The position numbers were made by a program, and so were the translations under genes. A model generated the notes under the pieces. It was not told the DNA's origin. It made no database searches and saw nothing but the letters and a program-made list of their open reading frames with translations. Positions 25,304-32,580 of a stretch of 64,000 bases of DNA are shown here, piece after piece. The DNA is from Mycolicibacterium brisbanense (lineage in GTDB: Bacteria > Actinomycetota > Actinomycetes > Mycobacteriales > Mycobacteriaceae), in contig NZ_BCSX01000047.1 in NCBI RefSeq assembly GCF_001570425.1, positions 1 to 64,000 of the forward strand, given 5' to 3'. How positions within the stretch are numbered: position 1 is the stretch's first letter; every line of letters starts with the position of its first letter.

Positions 25304-26027
25304 GTACGGACCTTCCGATGAAAGAAGTTATGGCGTCGGCGAGTTCACGCGGGCACTGGACGGGGAGCATGTGCCGTGCGCCGGGCACGATGACCGCTTG
25401 GCAGCCGGGGATCGCCGCCGCGAGCCTGCGGGTCATCTCGGGTGTCGAGCCGGGATCGTCCGAGCCGGTGATGGCCAGCGCGGGTGCGGTGATGTGGCCG
25501 AGCTGCGATCCGATCTCCGCGTCAGCGGTGGCGAACACCCGGTAGCAGTTCAGGAAGCTGTCTGGATCGTTGGCCAGCAGGGTGGCCTGCGTGCGGGCGA
25601 TCTGTTCGCGGCTGACGTCGGTGCCGTCGTACCAACGACGCAGGGACGCAGCCGAACTCGCCGCGATGTCGGCGGCCGCGGTGTCGAGCCGGGCCAGCAC
25701 GGCGTCGCGCTCCTCGGGGGTCCGCCGGCACACCGAGGCCACCGACGTCAGTGTGGCGACCAGCTCGGGGCGGTGCACCGCGAGGTGCTGGGCGACCATG
25801 GCGCCGAGCGAGAACCCGACCAGATGTGATCCGGACGGGATCTCGCCGGCCACCCCATCGGCCAAGTCCGCCAACGTCACTCCCGCGGGGGCAGGCGGCC
25901 GGTCACCGTGCCCCGGGAGGTCGGGAGCGATGACGTCGAACCGGTCGGCCAGCAGCGCGGTCATTGGCTCCCACACGGTGTGGTCCAGGCCCACTCCGTG
26001 CAGCAGGACAAGCGTCGGCCGGGGCAC
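25296..26027 (-). CDS. Alpha/beta-fold hydrolase
   Basis: 243 aa. The oxyanion region is LLHGVGLDHTVWEP and the nucleophile Ser73 is in VGFSLGAM. The acid Asp lies in ITGSDDPGSTPEM and the base His in VPGARHMLP. Size and pattern fit 3-oxoadipate enol-lactonase/RutD-like hydrolases acting on a ring-opening product; the exact reaction is unknown. Start is a GTG at 26027, 5 bp downstream of the DUF1185 gene stop. Co-transcribed with neighbours by spacing. Confidence 0.88.
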   Translation of the reverse strand: MPRPTLVLLHGVGLDHTVWEPMTALLADRFDVIAPDLPGHGDRPPAPAGVTLADLADGVAGEIPSGSHLVGFSLGAMVAQHLAVHRPELVATLTSVASVCRRTPEERDAVLARLDTAAADIAASSAASLRRWYDGTDVSREQIARTQATLLANDPDSFLNCYRVFATADAEIGSQLGHITAPALAITGSDDPGSTPEMTRRLAAAIPGCQAVIVPGARHMLPVQCPRELADAITSFIGRSVHV

Positions 26028-26032
26028 AGGCT

Positions 26033-26584
26033 TTACTTCTCGCTGCTCAGCGGTGCCAGGCGCTGCTGGGGACGGCCCTGTGAGGCGGCCGCCAACGCGA
26101 TGATGATCTCGTCGGCGTGCGGGGCGTCGGCGATGCGTACCTCCACGGTCTGGTGGTGCGACCGGATGGTGGCGTCGGTGATGTGCTTGAGCGGGATGTC
26201 GAAGGTGACGCCTGCCGGTCCACGCTTCTCGACCGCGGGCAGCAGCGTGGTGGCGTTGGCGGCCTTGCGGAAATGATCGCCGAACTTCAGCGTGTGGATC
26301 AGGCCCGAGCCGTGTTCGATCTCGCCGTTCAGCCCGACGATCGCGGCCTTGCCGTACGCCTCGGCGGGCTCTTGGAGGGCCTCGAGCACAAGCGGTGCCA
26401 GCAGTGCGCCCACATCCGATGCGGTCGCGTCGATGCCGGGACCCAGGTCGTCTACGAAACCCTGTCCAGCCCAGGGATTTTCAATCACTGCGGCGACCAC
26501 GGCGACGCGGGCGGGCGGGTTGACCTCACGCCCGCCTTCGGTGCGGATCTCCTCGACGACGGTGGCGATCTTGCGCAATTTCAT
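26033..26584 (-). CDS. DUF1185 (amino acid synthesis family) protein, paralogue 1
   Basis: 183 aa. The family signature EAYGKAAIVGLNGEIEHGSG and the C-terminal RSHHQTVEVRIADAPHADEI are both clear. It is a paralogue of the gene directly upstream, which it overlaps by 4 nt (ATGA). DUF1185 (Pfam AA_synth) proteins have known structures but no settled biochemical role. Their recurrent co-occurrence with monooxygenase and hydrolase genes suggests an enzyme acting on a small amide or carbonyl compound (inference). The ATG at 26584 fits both the overlap and the family N-terminus. Confidence 0.85.
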   Translation of the reverse strand: MKLRKIATVVEEIRTEGGREVNPPARVAVVAAVIENPWAGQGFVDDLGPGIDATASDVGALLAPLVLEALQEPAEAYGKAAIVGLNGEIEHGSGLIHTLKFGDHFRKAANATTLLPAVEKRGPAGVTFDIPLKHITDATIRSHHQTVEVRIADAPHADEIIIALAAASQGRPQQRLAPLSSEK

Positions 26585-27195
26585 GACAGGGCACTCTCCA
26601 GACTCTTGACGGTGACGGCGGGGTCGGTGGTGCGATCCCCGATCCGGGGGTGGGGCCGTGGGCCGGTTGACCCCGCGGCGATGATGACGAGCTCGTCGGC
26701 GCGCGGGCCGTCGGATACCCGGGTGCTCACGGTCTGATAGTGGCTGCGGGTGGCCGCCTTTGTCTTGTGCCACATCGGGACCACCAGTGGCTCACCGGCT
26801 TCGGCGCGCACGTCGGCGAAGCAGATGATCGATTCGCCCTCGAGGAACTCACGCATCAGGTTGCCGAAATACGGGGTGTGGATCAGCGCACCACCGTGTT
26901 CGATCTCGCCCGCGGCACCGACGATGGCGGCTTTGCCGAACGCCTCGATCGCGTCGACGCCGCCGAGCGCGTCGATCAACCGATCCGTGAGGAGCTGGGC
27001 CAGCATCGGGGCGGTCTGGATGACCTCGGGGGTCAGGTCTCGCGACGGCGGAGTGCCGAGCCAGGGATTGCGGATGACCGCGGCGACGCTGGCCTGCAGC
27101 GCCGGGCGGGATGGGTACTCGTCCGCCTCGGTCACCACCGTCTCGCGGTAGACGACCACCTTTCGCAGGTCAACCCCGGCGACATTCTGTTGCAT
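26581..27195 (-). CDS. DUF1185 (amino acid synthesis family) protein, paralogue 2
   Basis: 204 aa. It shares EAFGKAAIVGAAGEIEHGGALIHT and RSHYQTVSTRVSDGPRADEL with paralogue 1, but has a longer N- and C-terminus. First gene of the minus-strand operon. The ATG at 27195 lies within a TGTTGCATGCCA motif that recurs at the start site of the divergent permease promoter, suggesting control by one regulator. Tandem, coupled paralogues often form heteromers, which is an inference here. Confidence 0.85.
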   Translation of the reverse strand: MQQNVAGVDLRKVVVYRETVVTEADEYPSRPALQASVAAVIRNPWLGTPPSRDLTPEVIQTAPMLAQLLTDRLIDALGGVDAIEAFGKAAIVGAAGEIEHGGALIHTPYFGNLMREFLEGESIICFADVRAEAGEPLVVPMWHKTKAATRSHYQTVSTRVSDGPRADELVIIAAGSTGPRPHPRIGDRTTDPAVTVKSLESALS

Positions 27196-27378
27196 GCCAC
27201 AGACGATAGCCGGACCGGTCTGTTGGGTCAAGGTATGGCGGGCGGCGGCCGTCGACGTGTGGTTCGCGTGGGTGCTGTGTGGACGCGTCGTATCACGTAA
27301 ATCAGCTGGTAACACGGATTTTACTGCGGCAAAGATGGCCGGGTCGTCCGGTTGTCGGCGAGTGACGACACTTGACCG

Positions 27379-27421
27379 TTGACATCGACCTGTGACTCGA
27401 CTTACATTTTGTTGTATGCCA
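27379..27421 (+). promoter_or_regulatory. Sigma-A-type promoter of the permease operon with overlapping repeat motif
   Basis: TTGACA (27379-27384), an 18-nt spacer and TACATT (27403-27408) form a near-consensus promoter. The motif TGTTGTATGCCA (27410-27421) covers the expected start point and matches TGTTGCATGCCA at 27188-27199 near the divergent operon, a plausible operator pair for the cluster's GntR protein. The rest of the roughly 346-bp divergent spacer shows no gene. Confidence 0.6.
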
Positions 27422-27541
27422 GACGGGCTTCCTGCAGAACGCAGCGATCGCCGGCTGGATTCGGGCTCGCGTGACTGTTTCCACCGTTCGCCGCGCATCG
27501 TGGCGCCGGACAGCCGACCATCAACGACACAAGGTGATCCG

Positions 27542-28984
27542 ATGACTACTGATATCTCCCGGGACGTCTCGCCTGCCTCTACCGGCGCGCTGTCCCAGGA
27601 TCTGCACTACCGCAACAAGATTGCGACTGTCGAACCCTATGGGGTAGACGCCATCCCGGACTCCGAGCGGCACGGTAAGCCGGTGTCGCAGTTCTTCATC
27701 TGGTTCGCGGCGGGGATGAACTTCCCGATCATCGTGCTGGGATTTCTGGCCGTCAGCTTCGGACTGTCCTTGGTCTCCTCGGTGACGGCGATCATCGCCG
27801 GATCGCTGGTGGGCGCGGTGGTCATGGGTGTGCTTTCCCGCATGGGCGGTCGACTCGGCGTTGCCCAGCAGATCCAGGCCCGCGGCCCGCTCGGGTTCTT
27901 CGGCAATTTCGTCCCGGTGGCTTATGTGAACGTCTTCGCCGGTATCGGCTGGGCCGCCGTCACTGTGATCCTCGGCGGCCAGGCGTTACGCGCCTTGATC
28001 CCCGCGATTCCGTACTGGCTCGGCACATTCGTGCTGGTGTTCATCCAGCTCGTGGTGGCCGTATACGGCTACAACATGATCCACTTTCTCGAGCGGATCC
28101 TGGCGGTTGTCCTCTTCGCCGGCTTCGTGATGATCACCGTGGTCTCGGTGAGCCGCGGCTGGCACGGCGGCTTCGACACGAACCCGCAGGCCCCGTACTG
28201 GGTGGGCGGCGTCGGCGGGTGGATCACCTTCGCCGGGTTCTTTCTGTCCTTCCTCATCGCCTGGTGGCCGTTCGCGTCGGACTACTCTCGCTATCTGCCC
28301 GACGAAGACCATGTCAACCGCGCCACCGGGGTGTGGACGTTCGCGGGCAACTTTGTTTCGCTGTCTTGGCTGGGCATCGTCGGTGCCTTGTTGGGGAGTT
28401 CCGCGGCCAGCGGTGAGAGCGCCATCGATGCCTTGTTCCGGCTGACCGGACCGTTCCATGTCGCCGCGCTGCTGGTGGTGCTGATCTCGTCGTTCTCGCA
28501 GAACTTCCTGAACGTGTACGGCGGCGCGATTTCCGTTCAGACCCTGCGCATTCCGATCAGTCGGCGGACTGCCGTCATCATCATCTGCGCGGTGGCGTAC
28601 GCGATCAGCCTCTGGGCCGACGAAGGATTCGAAGCCAAGTTCAAGACGTTCCTGTTCCTCGGCGCCTACCTCATCGCCCCCTTCGGCGCTGTGCTGCTGC
28701 TCGACTATGTTCTTGGGCACCGCCACGACCGCGCCCGTATCGCCGAGCTCTTCGACTCCCGCCGCATCCTGGAATGGGGATTCGTCGCCTGGGTTGTCGG
28801 CGCCGCCGCCTCGGCGCTGTTCTGGAACCTGTCGTTCTTCGTCGGCCCGGTCGCCAAGGCGCACCCGGAGTGGGGAGACCTGTCCTACTTCGTCGGGTTC
28901 GGTGTCGCCTGCCTCGCGTACGTCGCCACCTACCGACTGCCTCCGCTGTGGCACCGCGCCACGCCGGTCTTCAAGCCGGAGTAG
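27542..28984 (+). CDS. NCS1-family permease (purine/cytosine/allantoin/hydantoin type)
   Basis: 480 aa with about 12 transmembrane segments from residue 45 onward. The NCS1 pattern is visible in FFIWFAAGMNFPIIVLGFLA, the glycine-rich LVGAVVMGVLSRMGGRLGVAQQ, and QNFLNVYGGAISVQTL. It imports a nucleobase-like heterocycle, probably by cation symport. The ATG at 27542 follows AAGGTG, and its leader is about 125 nt. It heads a plus-strand operon with a SnoaL-like protein, flavin reductase and GntR regulator. The transporter type is the strongest hint at the pathway substrate. Confidence 0.9.
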   Translation: MTTDISRDVSPASTGALSQDLHYRNKIATVEPYGVDAIPDSERHGKPVSQFFIWFAAGMNFPIIVLGFLAVSFGLSLVSSVTAIIAGSLVGAVVMGVLSRMGGRLGVAQQIQARGPLGFFGNFVPVAYVNVFAGIGWAAVTVILGGQALRALIPAIPYWLGTFVLVFIQLVVAVYGYNMIHFLERILAVVLFAGFVMITVVSVSRGWHGGFDTNPQAPYWVGGVGGWITFAGFFLSFLIAWWPFASDYSRYLPDEDHVNRATGVWTFAGNFVSLSWLGIVGALLGSSAASGESAIDALFRLTGPFHVAALLVVLISSFSQNFLNVYGGAISVQTLRIPISRRTAVIIICAVAYAISLWADEGFEAKFKTFLFLGAYLIAPFGAVLLLDYVLGHRHDRARIAELFDSRRILEWGFVAWVVGAAASALFWNLSFFVGPVAKAHPEWGDLSYFVGFGVACLAYVATYRLPPLWHRATPVFKPE

Positions 28985-29019
28985 GTGCACCGATGAATCC
29001 GCTGCCGAAAGGAAACCCC

Positions 29020-29448
29020 GTGTCTGACAACGAAACCCGACGCAGCCGCATACAAGAGGCCTGGACTGCCGCGTGGGACCGCGGCGAGGTGGACGCGTTC
29101 GACGGCCTGCTCGCCGACAGCTACCAGCGGATCAACGGAACGGGCAGCACCCAGGGCCGCGCCGAGTTCAAGGCGTCGATCACCGCGACTCGCTCGGCAT
29201 TTCCCGACCTGTTGACCGTCGTCGACGAGGTCGTGGTCGAGGGCGACAGGGCCGCGATCCGCTGGCACAGCACCGGCAGCCACGAACATTCCTTCCTCGG
29301 CGTGCCGGCCACCAAGCGTGAAGTCGCGGTCAGCGGAGCGACTTTCGCACGCTTCGAAGACGACCGCATCGTGGAGGAACACGTCACGTGGGATCCGCGG
29401 GCGCTGCTGACCGCACTCGGCATCATCGCGGTGGGGCAGGACCGGTGA
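29020..29448 (+). CDS. SnoaL-like/NTF2-fold ester cyclase family protein
   Basis: 142 aa from the GTG at 29020, which has GAAAGGAAA about 6 nt upstream; an ATG at 28993 nine codons earlier lacks such a site. The NTF2-like fold is seen in WTAAWDRGEVDAFDGLLADS, FPDLLTVVDEVVVEGDRAAI and FARFEDDRIVEEHVTWD. Members act as small-molecule cyclases, isomerases or binding proteins. Its last bases overlap the flavin reductase start (GTGA). Specific role unknown, probably a pathway isomerase or hydrolase. Confidence 0.8.
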   Translation: MSDNETRRSRIQEAWTAAWDRGEVDAFDGLLADSYQRINGTGSTQGRAEFKASITATRSAFPDLLTVVDEVVVEGDRAAIRWHSTGSHEHSFLGVPATKREVAVSGATFARFEDDRIVEEHVTWDPRALLTALGIIAVGQDR

Positions 29449-29945
29449 CCGCGCCCGTTCGGCCCGATGTCGACCTGATGAAGCGGGTCAACCGGCAGTT
29501 CGTCACCGGGGTCACCGTGGTCACCGCGTTGGACGGGGACAATCCGCGCGGGTTGGCTGTCAACGCGTTCGCGAGCATCTCGCTGGATCCGCCGACCGTC
29601 ATGGTCGCCGTCCAGCACACGTCGTCGACGCATGACTGCCTCTTCCGTGCCGACCATCTCGCGATCAACATTCTCTCCGCCGACCAACTCGACGTGGTGG
29701 GCCGGTTCGCGGTGAAATCCGACGACAAGTTCTCCGGATTGTCCTGGCATGCCGGTCCTTTCGGGAGCCCACTGATCGATCGCAGCTCGGCGGGCATGGA
29801 GGTCGAGATCCGCGAGCGACTGCAGGCCAGCACCCACACGGTGTTCATGTGCCGTGTCGTGCATGCCGAGGTCGGCGATCGCCATCCCATGGTCTACAGC
29901 GCAGGTAAGTTCTTCGATGGCGGCAACCTGACCGCACTGGGGTAG
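29445..29945 (+). CDS. Flavin reductase family protein (FMN-binding split barrel)
   Basis: 166 aa. The family core is FVTGVTVVTALDGDNPRGLAV, then NAFASISLDPPTVMVAVQHT, and a C-terminal GDRHPMVYSAGKFFDGG. It reduces FMN or FAD with NAD(P)H to feed a two-component monooxygenase; the partner is almost certainly the LLM enzyme of the divergent operon. Start GTG overlaps the preceding stop by 3 nt. Followed after 10 bp by the regulator gene. Confidence 0.9.
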   Translation: MTAPVRPDVDLMKRVNRQFVTGVTVVTALDGDNPRGLAVNAFASISLDPPTVMVAVQHTSSTHDCLFRADHLAINILSADQLDVVGRFAVKSDDKFSGLSWHAGPFGSPLIDRSSAGMEVEIRERLQASTHTVFMCRVVHAEVGDRHPMVYSAGKFFDGGNLTALG

Positions 29946-29955
29946 TGACAGGGGA

Positions 29956-30621
29956 GTGGCGGTGACCAGCAGTAACGGCTCGATCCAGGGTCGGTTGATC
30001 GAGGAGATCAGGCGCCGCATCATCGCGGGCGAGATCTCCCCCGGGGTCAACATCTCCGAGCTGGCCATCGCCGAGGAATTCGGGGTGTCCCGAACCCCGG
30101 TACGCGAGACGTTCAAGCAGCTGCAAACCGAGGGCCTCATCGAGATCCGCCCACGGGTCGGCACCTTCGTGACCACTCCGTCGCGCCGTGAGATCACCGA
30201 ACTGTTCCAGATGAAAGAGCTGCTCGAAGGGGCCGCGGCGCGGCTGCTGGCCCAGCGCGGGCGCGTGCCCGAGATCGACAAGCTCGAGGAGAACCTCCGC
30301 CAGGCCGACGAGGCCGTCGCCCGTGACGACCGAGCCCGCTACGCCGAGCTGGTGGAGGAGTTCCACGATTTGTTGATCGTCGGCGCCGACAACAACAAGC
30401 TCGAAGCGCACTACCGCATGCTCATGAACCAGCTGGCATACGCCCGGCTGGTCCACACCTCACTGAGTCAGCCCGGCCGGCCCCTGCAATCCGACCGTGA
30501 ACACCATGTCGTGCTCGATCTCATCGTCGCCAAAGATGGTGACAGCGCCGAACGCGTGATGCGCGAACATGTCCGGGCCAGCCGGCAGGCCTTGCTCGCC
30601 GGCCTGGGTGACACTGTGTAG
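29956..30621 (+). CDS. GntR-family regulator, FCD (FadR) subgroup
   Basis: 221 aa. The winged helix (about 10-75) reads LIEEIRRRIIAGEISPGVNI, then ELAIAEEFGVSRTPVRETFKQLQTEGL. The C-terminal FCD ligand domain contains the usual metal-binding Asp/His set (EFHDLLIVGADN; LQSDREHHVVLDLIVAKD; VMREHVRASRQ). It is the likely local regulator of both halves of the cluster. Start GTG at 29956 with a second GTG two codons later. The 234-bp spacer after it carries the MITE-like element. Confidence 0.9.
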   Translation: MAVTSSNGSIQGRLIEEIRRRIIAGEISPGVNISELAIAEEFGVSRTPVRETFKQLQTEGLIEIRPRVGTFVTTPSRREITELFQMKELLEGAAARLLAQRGRVPEIDKLEENLRQADEAVARDDRARYAELVEEFHDLLIVGADNNKLEAHYRMLMNQLAYARLVHTSLSQPGRPLQSDREHHVVLDLIVAKDGDSAERVMREHVRASRQALLAGLGDTV

Positions 30622-30632
30622 CTGGTCCCCTA

Positions 30633-30821
30633 GCACCGCGAGCGTGCGTGTCTGTCCCTCGCCACGCCGTGCAGAAGGCAAATGTGCGCTGAGATTCTGC
30701 CGTGGACTTCGCGTACGTAACGCGGTGGCGGAGAATTGCGAATTTTCCCGCCACAGCGTTACGTACGCGGAGGGCGTGAGCGTCGGCGTGTCGCACCGGC
30801 AGACACGCACGCTCGCGGTGC
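30633..30821. mobile_element. 189-bp MITE-like element with 22-bp terminal inverted repeats
   Basis: Perfect 22-nt terminal inverted repeats lie at 30633-30654 and 30800-30821. Inside is a second, nearly perfect hairpin of 22-nt arms (30710-30731 and 30748-30769, one mismatch) whose AT-rich centre (AATT GCG AATT) also pairs. There is no coding capacity and no clear target-site duplication. It lies between convergent genes, so it could also serve as a bidirectional terminator. The right terminal repeat recurs as a 27-bp identical copy at 42676-42702. Confidence 0.7.
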
Positions 30822-30850
30822 CACGTGCCACGTGCCACGTGCCACGTGCC
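30818..30850. repeat. GTGCCAC tandem heptamer repeat
   Basis: Four full copies of GTGCCAC plus GTGCC adjoin and overlap the right end of the inverted-repeat element, just before the aldolase stop codon. It looks like a slippage product and should be length-variable. Confidence 0.85.
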
Positions 30851-30855
30851 AGGCC

Positions 30856-31620
30856 CTACTCTCCCCGGGCCGCCTTCAAGTGCGCGGCCGAGGCCTGCTT
30901 GAGATGCACGATGTCGGAGGCGACGGTCGCGAACGTGTAGCCCTGTGCGAGCCGCTTGGCCGCTGACGCGGGTGCGGGAGGCCGCCGCCCGGCCGCGATA
31001 CCTGCCGCCGCGGCGGCCTCCCGCACCCGCGTCAGCGCTGCCTCGAACTCGTCGGCCACGGCCGGATCAGACGACGTGGCACCGCCGATCGCCAACCGCA
31101 GATCCGACGGCCCGACATACACGCCGTCGAGCCCGGGCACGCGACAGATCTCTTCGACATGAGCCAGCCCGCCGGCGGTTTCGATCATCGCGAGGACCAC
31201 GGTGTCGCGATTGGCCTCGGCGGGGACGGGCCCGATCCGCAGCTGGGACCGCATCGGGCCGTAGGACCGGATACCCGCGGGCGGATACGTCGCGGCGGCC
31301 ACTGCGGCCGCGGCTTCCTCGGCAGTGTTGACCATCGGCACGATGACCCCGGCCGCGCCGGCGTCCAGCGCCCGCCCGATCGCGGTGGCGTCGTTGGCCT
31401 CCACCCGCACCAGCCCGACGGCGGAGCCCGACGCGTCGATCGCGGTCAGACCCGCCACCATGCCCGAGTAGCCGATAAGCCCGTGCTGCAGGTCGAGTGC
31501 GATGTAATCCCAGCCGACGTGGGCTAGCCACTCGGTGGACACCGGGCTGTCGATCACCGACCAGTAGCCCAGCAGCTGTTGGCGATCCCTCAGCCGGGCG
31601 GCGAATTCCTGTGCACGCAT
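30856..31620 (-). CDS. HpcH/HpaI-family class II aldolase with an altered C-terminal segment
   Basis: 254 aa. HpaI-type features are present: LDLQHG (about 43-48), the metal and substrate motif MIETAGGLAHVEEI (145-158), VGPSDLRLAIG and the C-terminal TFATVASDIVHL. It would cleave or form a 2-oxo-acid/aldehyde bond. Residues 212-220 (RRPPAPASA) are unlike the usual sequence here. Their DNA (30961-30988) is the exact reverse complement of 31010-31037, which encodes residues 195-204. The frame is intact, but activity may be affected. It lies 9 bp downstream of the aldo-keto reductase gene and is likely co-transcribed with the ABC transporter genes. Confidence 0.85.
   Translation of the reverse strand: MRAQEFAARLRDRQQLLGYWSVIDSPVSTEWLAHVGWDYIALDLQHGLIGYSGMVAGLTAIDASGSAVGLVRVEANDATAIGRALDAGAAGVIVPMVNTAEEAAAAVAAATYPPAGIRSYGPMRSQLRIGPVPAEANRDTVVLAMIETAGGLAHVEEICRVPGLDGVYVGPSDLRLAIGGATSSDPAVADEFEAALTRVREAAAAAGIAAGRRPPAPASAAKRLAQGYTFATVASDIVHLKQASAAHLKAARGE
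30961..31037. repeat. 28-bp perfect inverted repeat inside the aldolase gene
   Basis: Arms 30961-30988 and 31010-31037 are perfect reverse complements with a 21-nt spacer, all within the reading frame. Long perfect repeats are not expected in coding sequence, and one arm replaces a conserved segment, pointing to a templated (snap-back) mutation or an assembly artefact. Confidence 0.95.
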
Positions 31621-31629
31621 GGTGGATAC

Positions 31630-32580
31630 CTATCGGTTGTAGTTGGGCATCGGTCCGCGCAGCGCGGCGCCGACCTCATCGCAAGCCGTCACCACATCTT
31701 CCGCCAACGGCCCGTGCGCCACCGCGGCGATGTTGGCCTGCAGGTGGCCGACCTTCGACCCGCCGAGCAGGATCGGTCCGGTCGCGGGTTTGGACACCAG
31801 CCACCTCAGCGCGAGTTCGGTCAGCGGCATTCCGGCCTTGTCGGCGATCACCGCCAACGCCTCGATGGCCTCGAAGATCGCGGCGTTCCAGTATCTCTGC
31901 TTGTACATCTGGGCCAGCCGCGAATCGCCGAACCGTCCCTCGGTGGGGTCGGCGTCGAACGAGTGCCTGCCGGTGAGCAGACCGCCGCCGAGCGGGTTGT
32001 AGACGACCGTGGTCAGGTCCGTGACGGCGGCGAACTCGGCGTACTCGTCCTCGATCCGCCGGGCCAGCAGGTTGTAGAGCTGTTGTGCCGCGACAGGGCG
32101 GGGTGCGCCGACGGCGTCTGCGACATGGTTGAGTTCGGCGATCTGCCACGCCGCGTAGTTGGACACCCCCAGCGCGCCGATCTTTCCTTCGGCCACGAGT
32201 TCGGCCACGGTGGACAGTGTTTCGGTGAGCGGCGCGGCCCGGTCGGGCTGATGGAGATAGAACAGCTCGACGTGGTCGGTCTGCAGTCGCGAAAGGCTGC
32301 CCTCGACGCTCGCGCGAAGACCGGCCGCCGACAGCGGTGAGTGCTCGCCGGCGTCGGGATGCGGCATGCCGGCCTTCGTGGCGAGCGTGACGCGATCCCG
32401 GCGACCCCGCAACAGGCTCGCGAGGATGCGTTCGGATTCGCCGCCCGCGTAGCCGTTGGCGGTGTCGATATGGGTGATCCCGGCGTCGAGCGCCGCGTCG
32501 AGCATGGCCGCGGCGCCGTCCCGGTCGACGGTGTCGCCGAACGTCATGGTGCCGAGGACGAGGGGGCCGAGTTCGGCCAT
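31630..32580 (-). CDS. Aldo/keto reductase
   Basis: 316-aa TIM-barrel NADPH oxidoreductase. Catalytic Asp and Tyr lie in GITHIDTANGYAGGESERIL, Lys in VTLATKAGM, and His in LFYLHQPD. The cofactor end is ILLGGSKVGHLQANI. It would interconvert an aldehyde or keto sugar and its alcohol. It overlaps the upstream ABC ATPase gene by one base (TGATG), tying it to the importer, so its substrate is probably the imported compound or a derivative. Confidence 0.88.
   Translation of the reverse strand: MAELGPLVLGTMTFGDTVDRDGAAAMLDAALDAGITHIDTANGYAGGESERILASLLRGRRDRVTLATKAGMPHPDAGEHSPLSAAGLRASVEGSLSRLQTDHVELFYLHQPDRAAPLTETLSTVAELVAEGKIGALGVSNYAAWQIAELNHVADAVGAPRPVAAQQLYNLLARRIEDEYAEFAAVTDLTTVVYNPLGGGLLTGRHSFDADPTEGRFGDSRLAQMYKQRYWNAAIFEAIEALAVIADKAGMPLTELALRWLVSKPATGPILLGGSKVGHLQANIAAVAHGPLAEDVVTACDEVGAALRGPMPNYNR

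Noticed and set aside
30633..30850. Possible CRISPR array (repeats with spacers)
   Set aside because: The repeats are inverted rather than direct, only two copies exist, and the tandem heptamers have no spacers; no cas genes are nearby.
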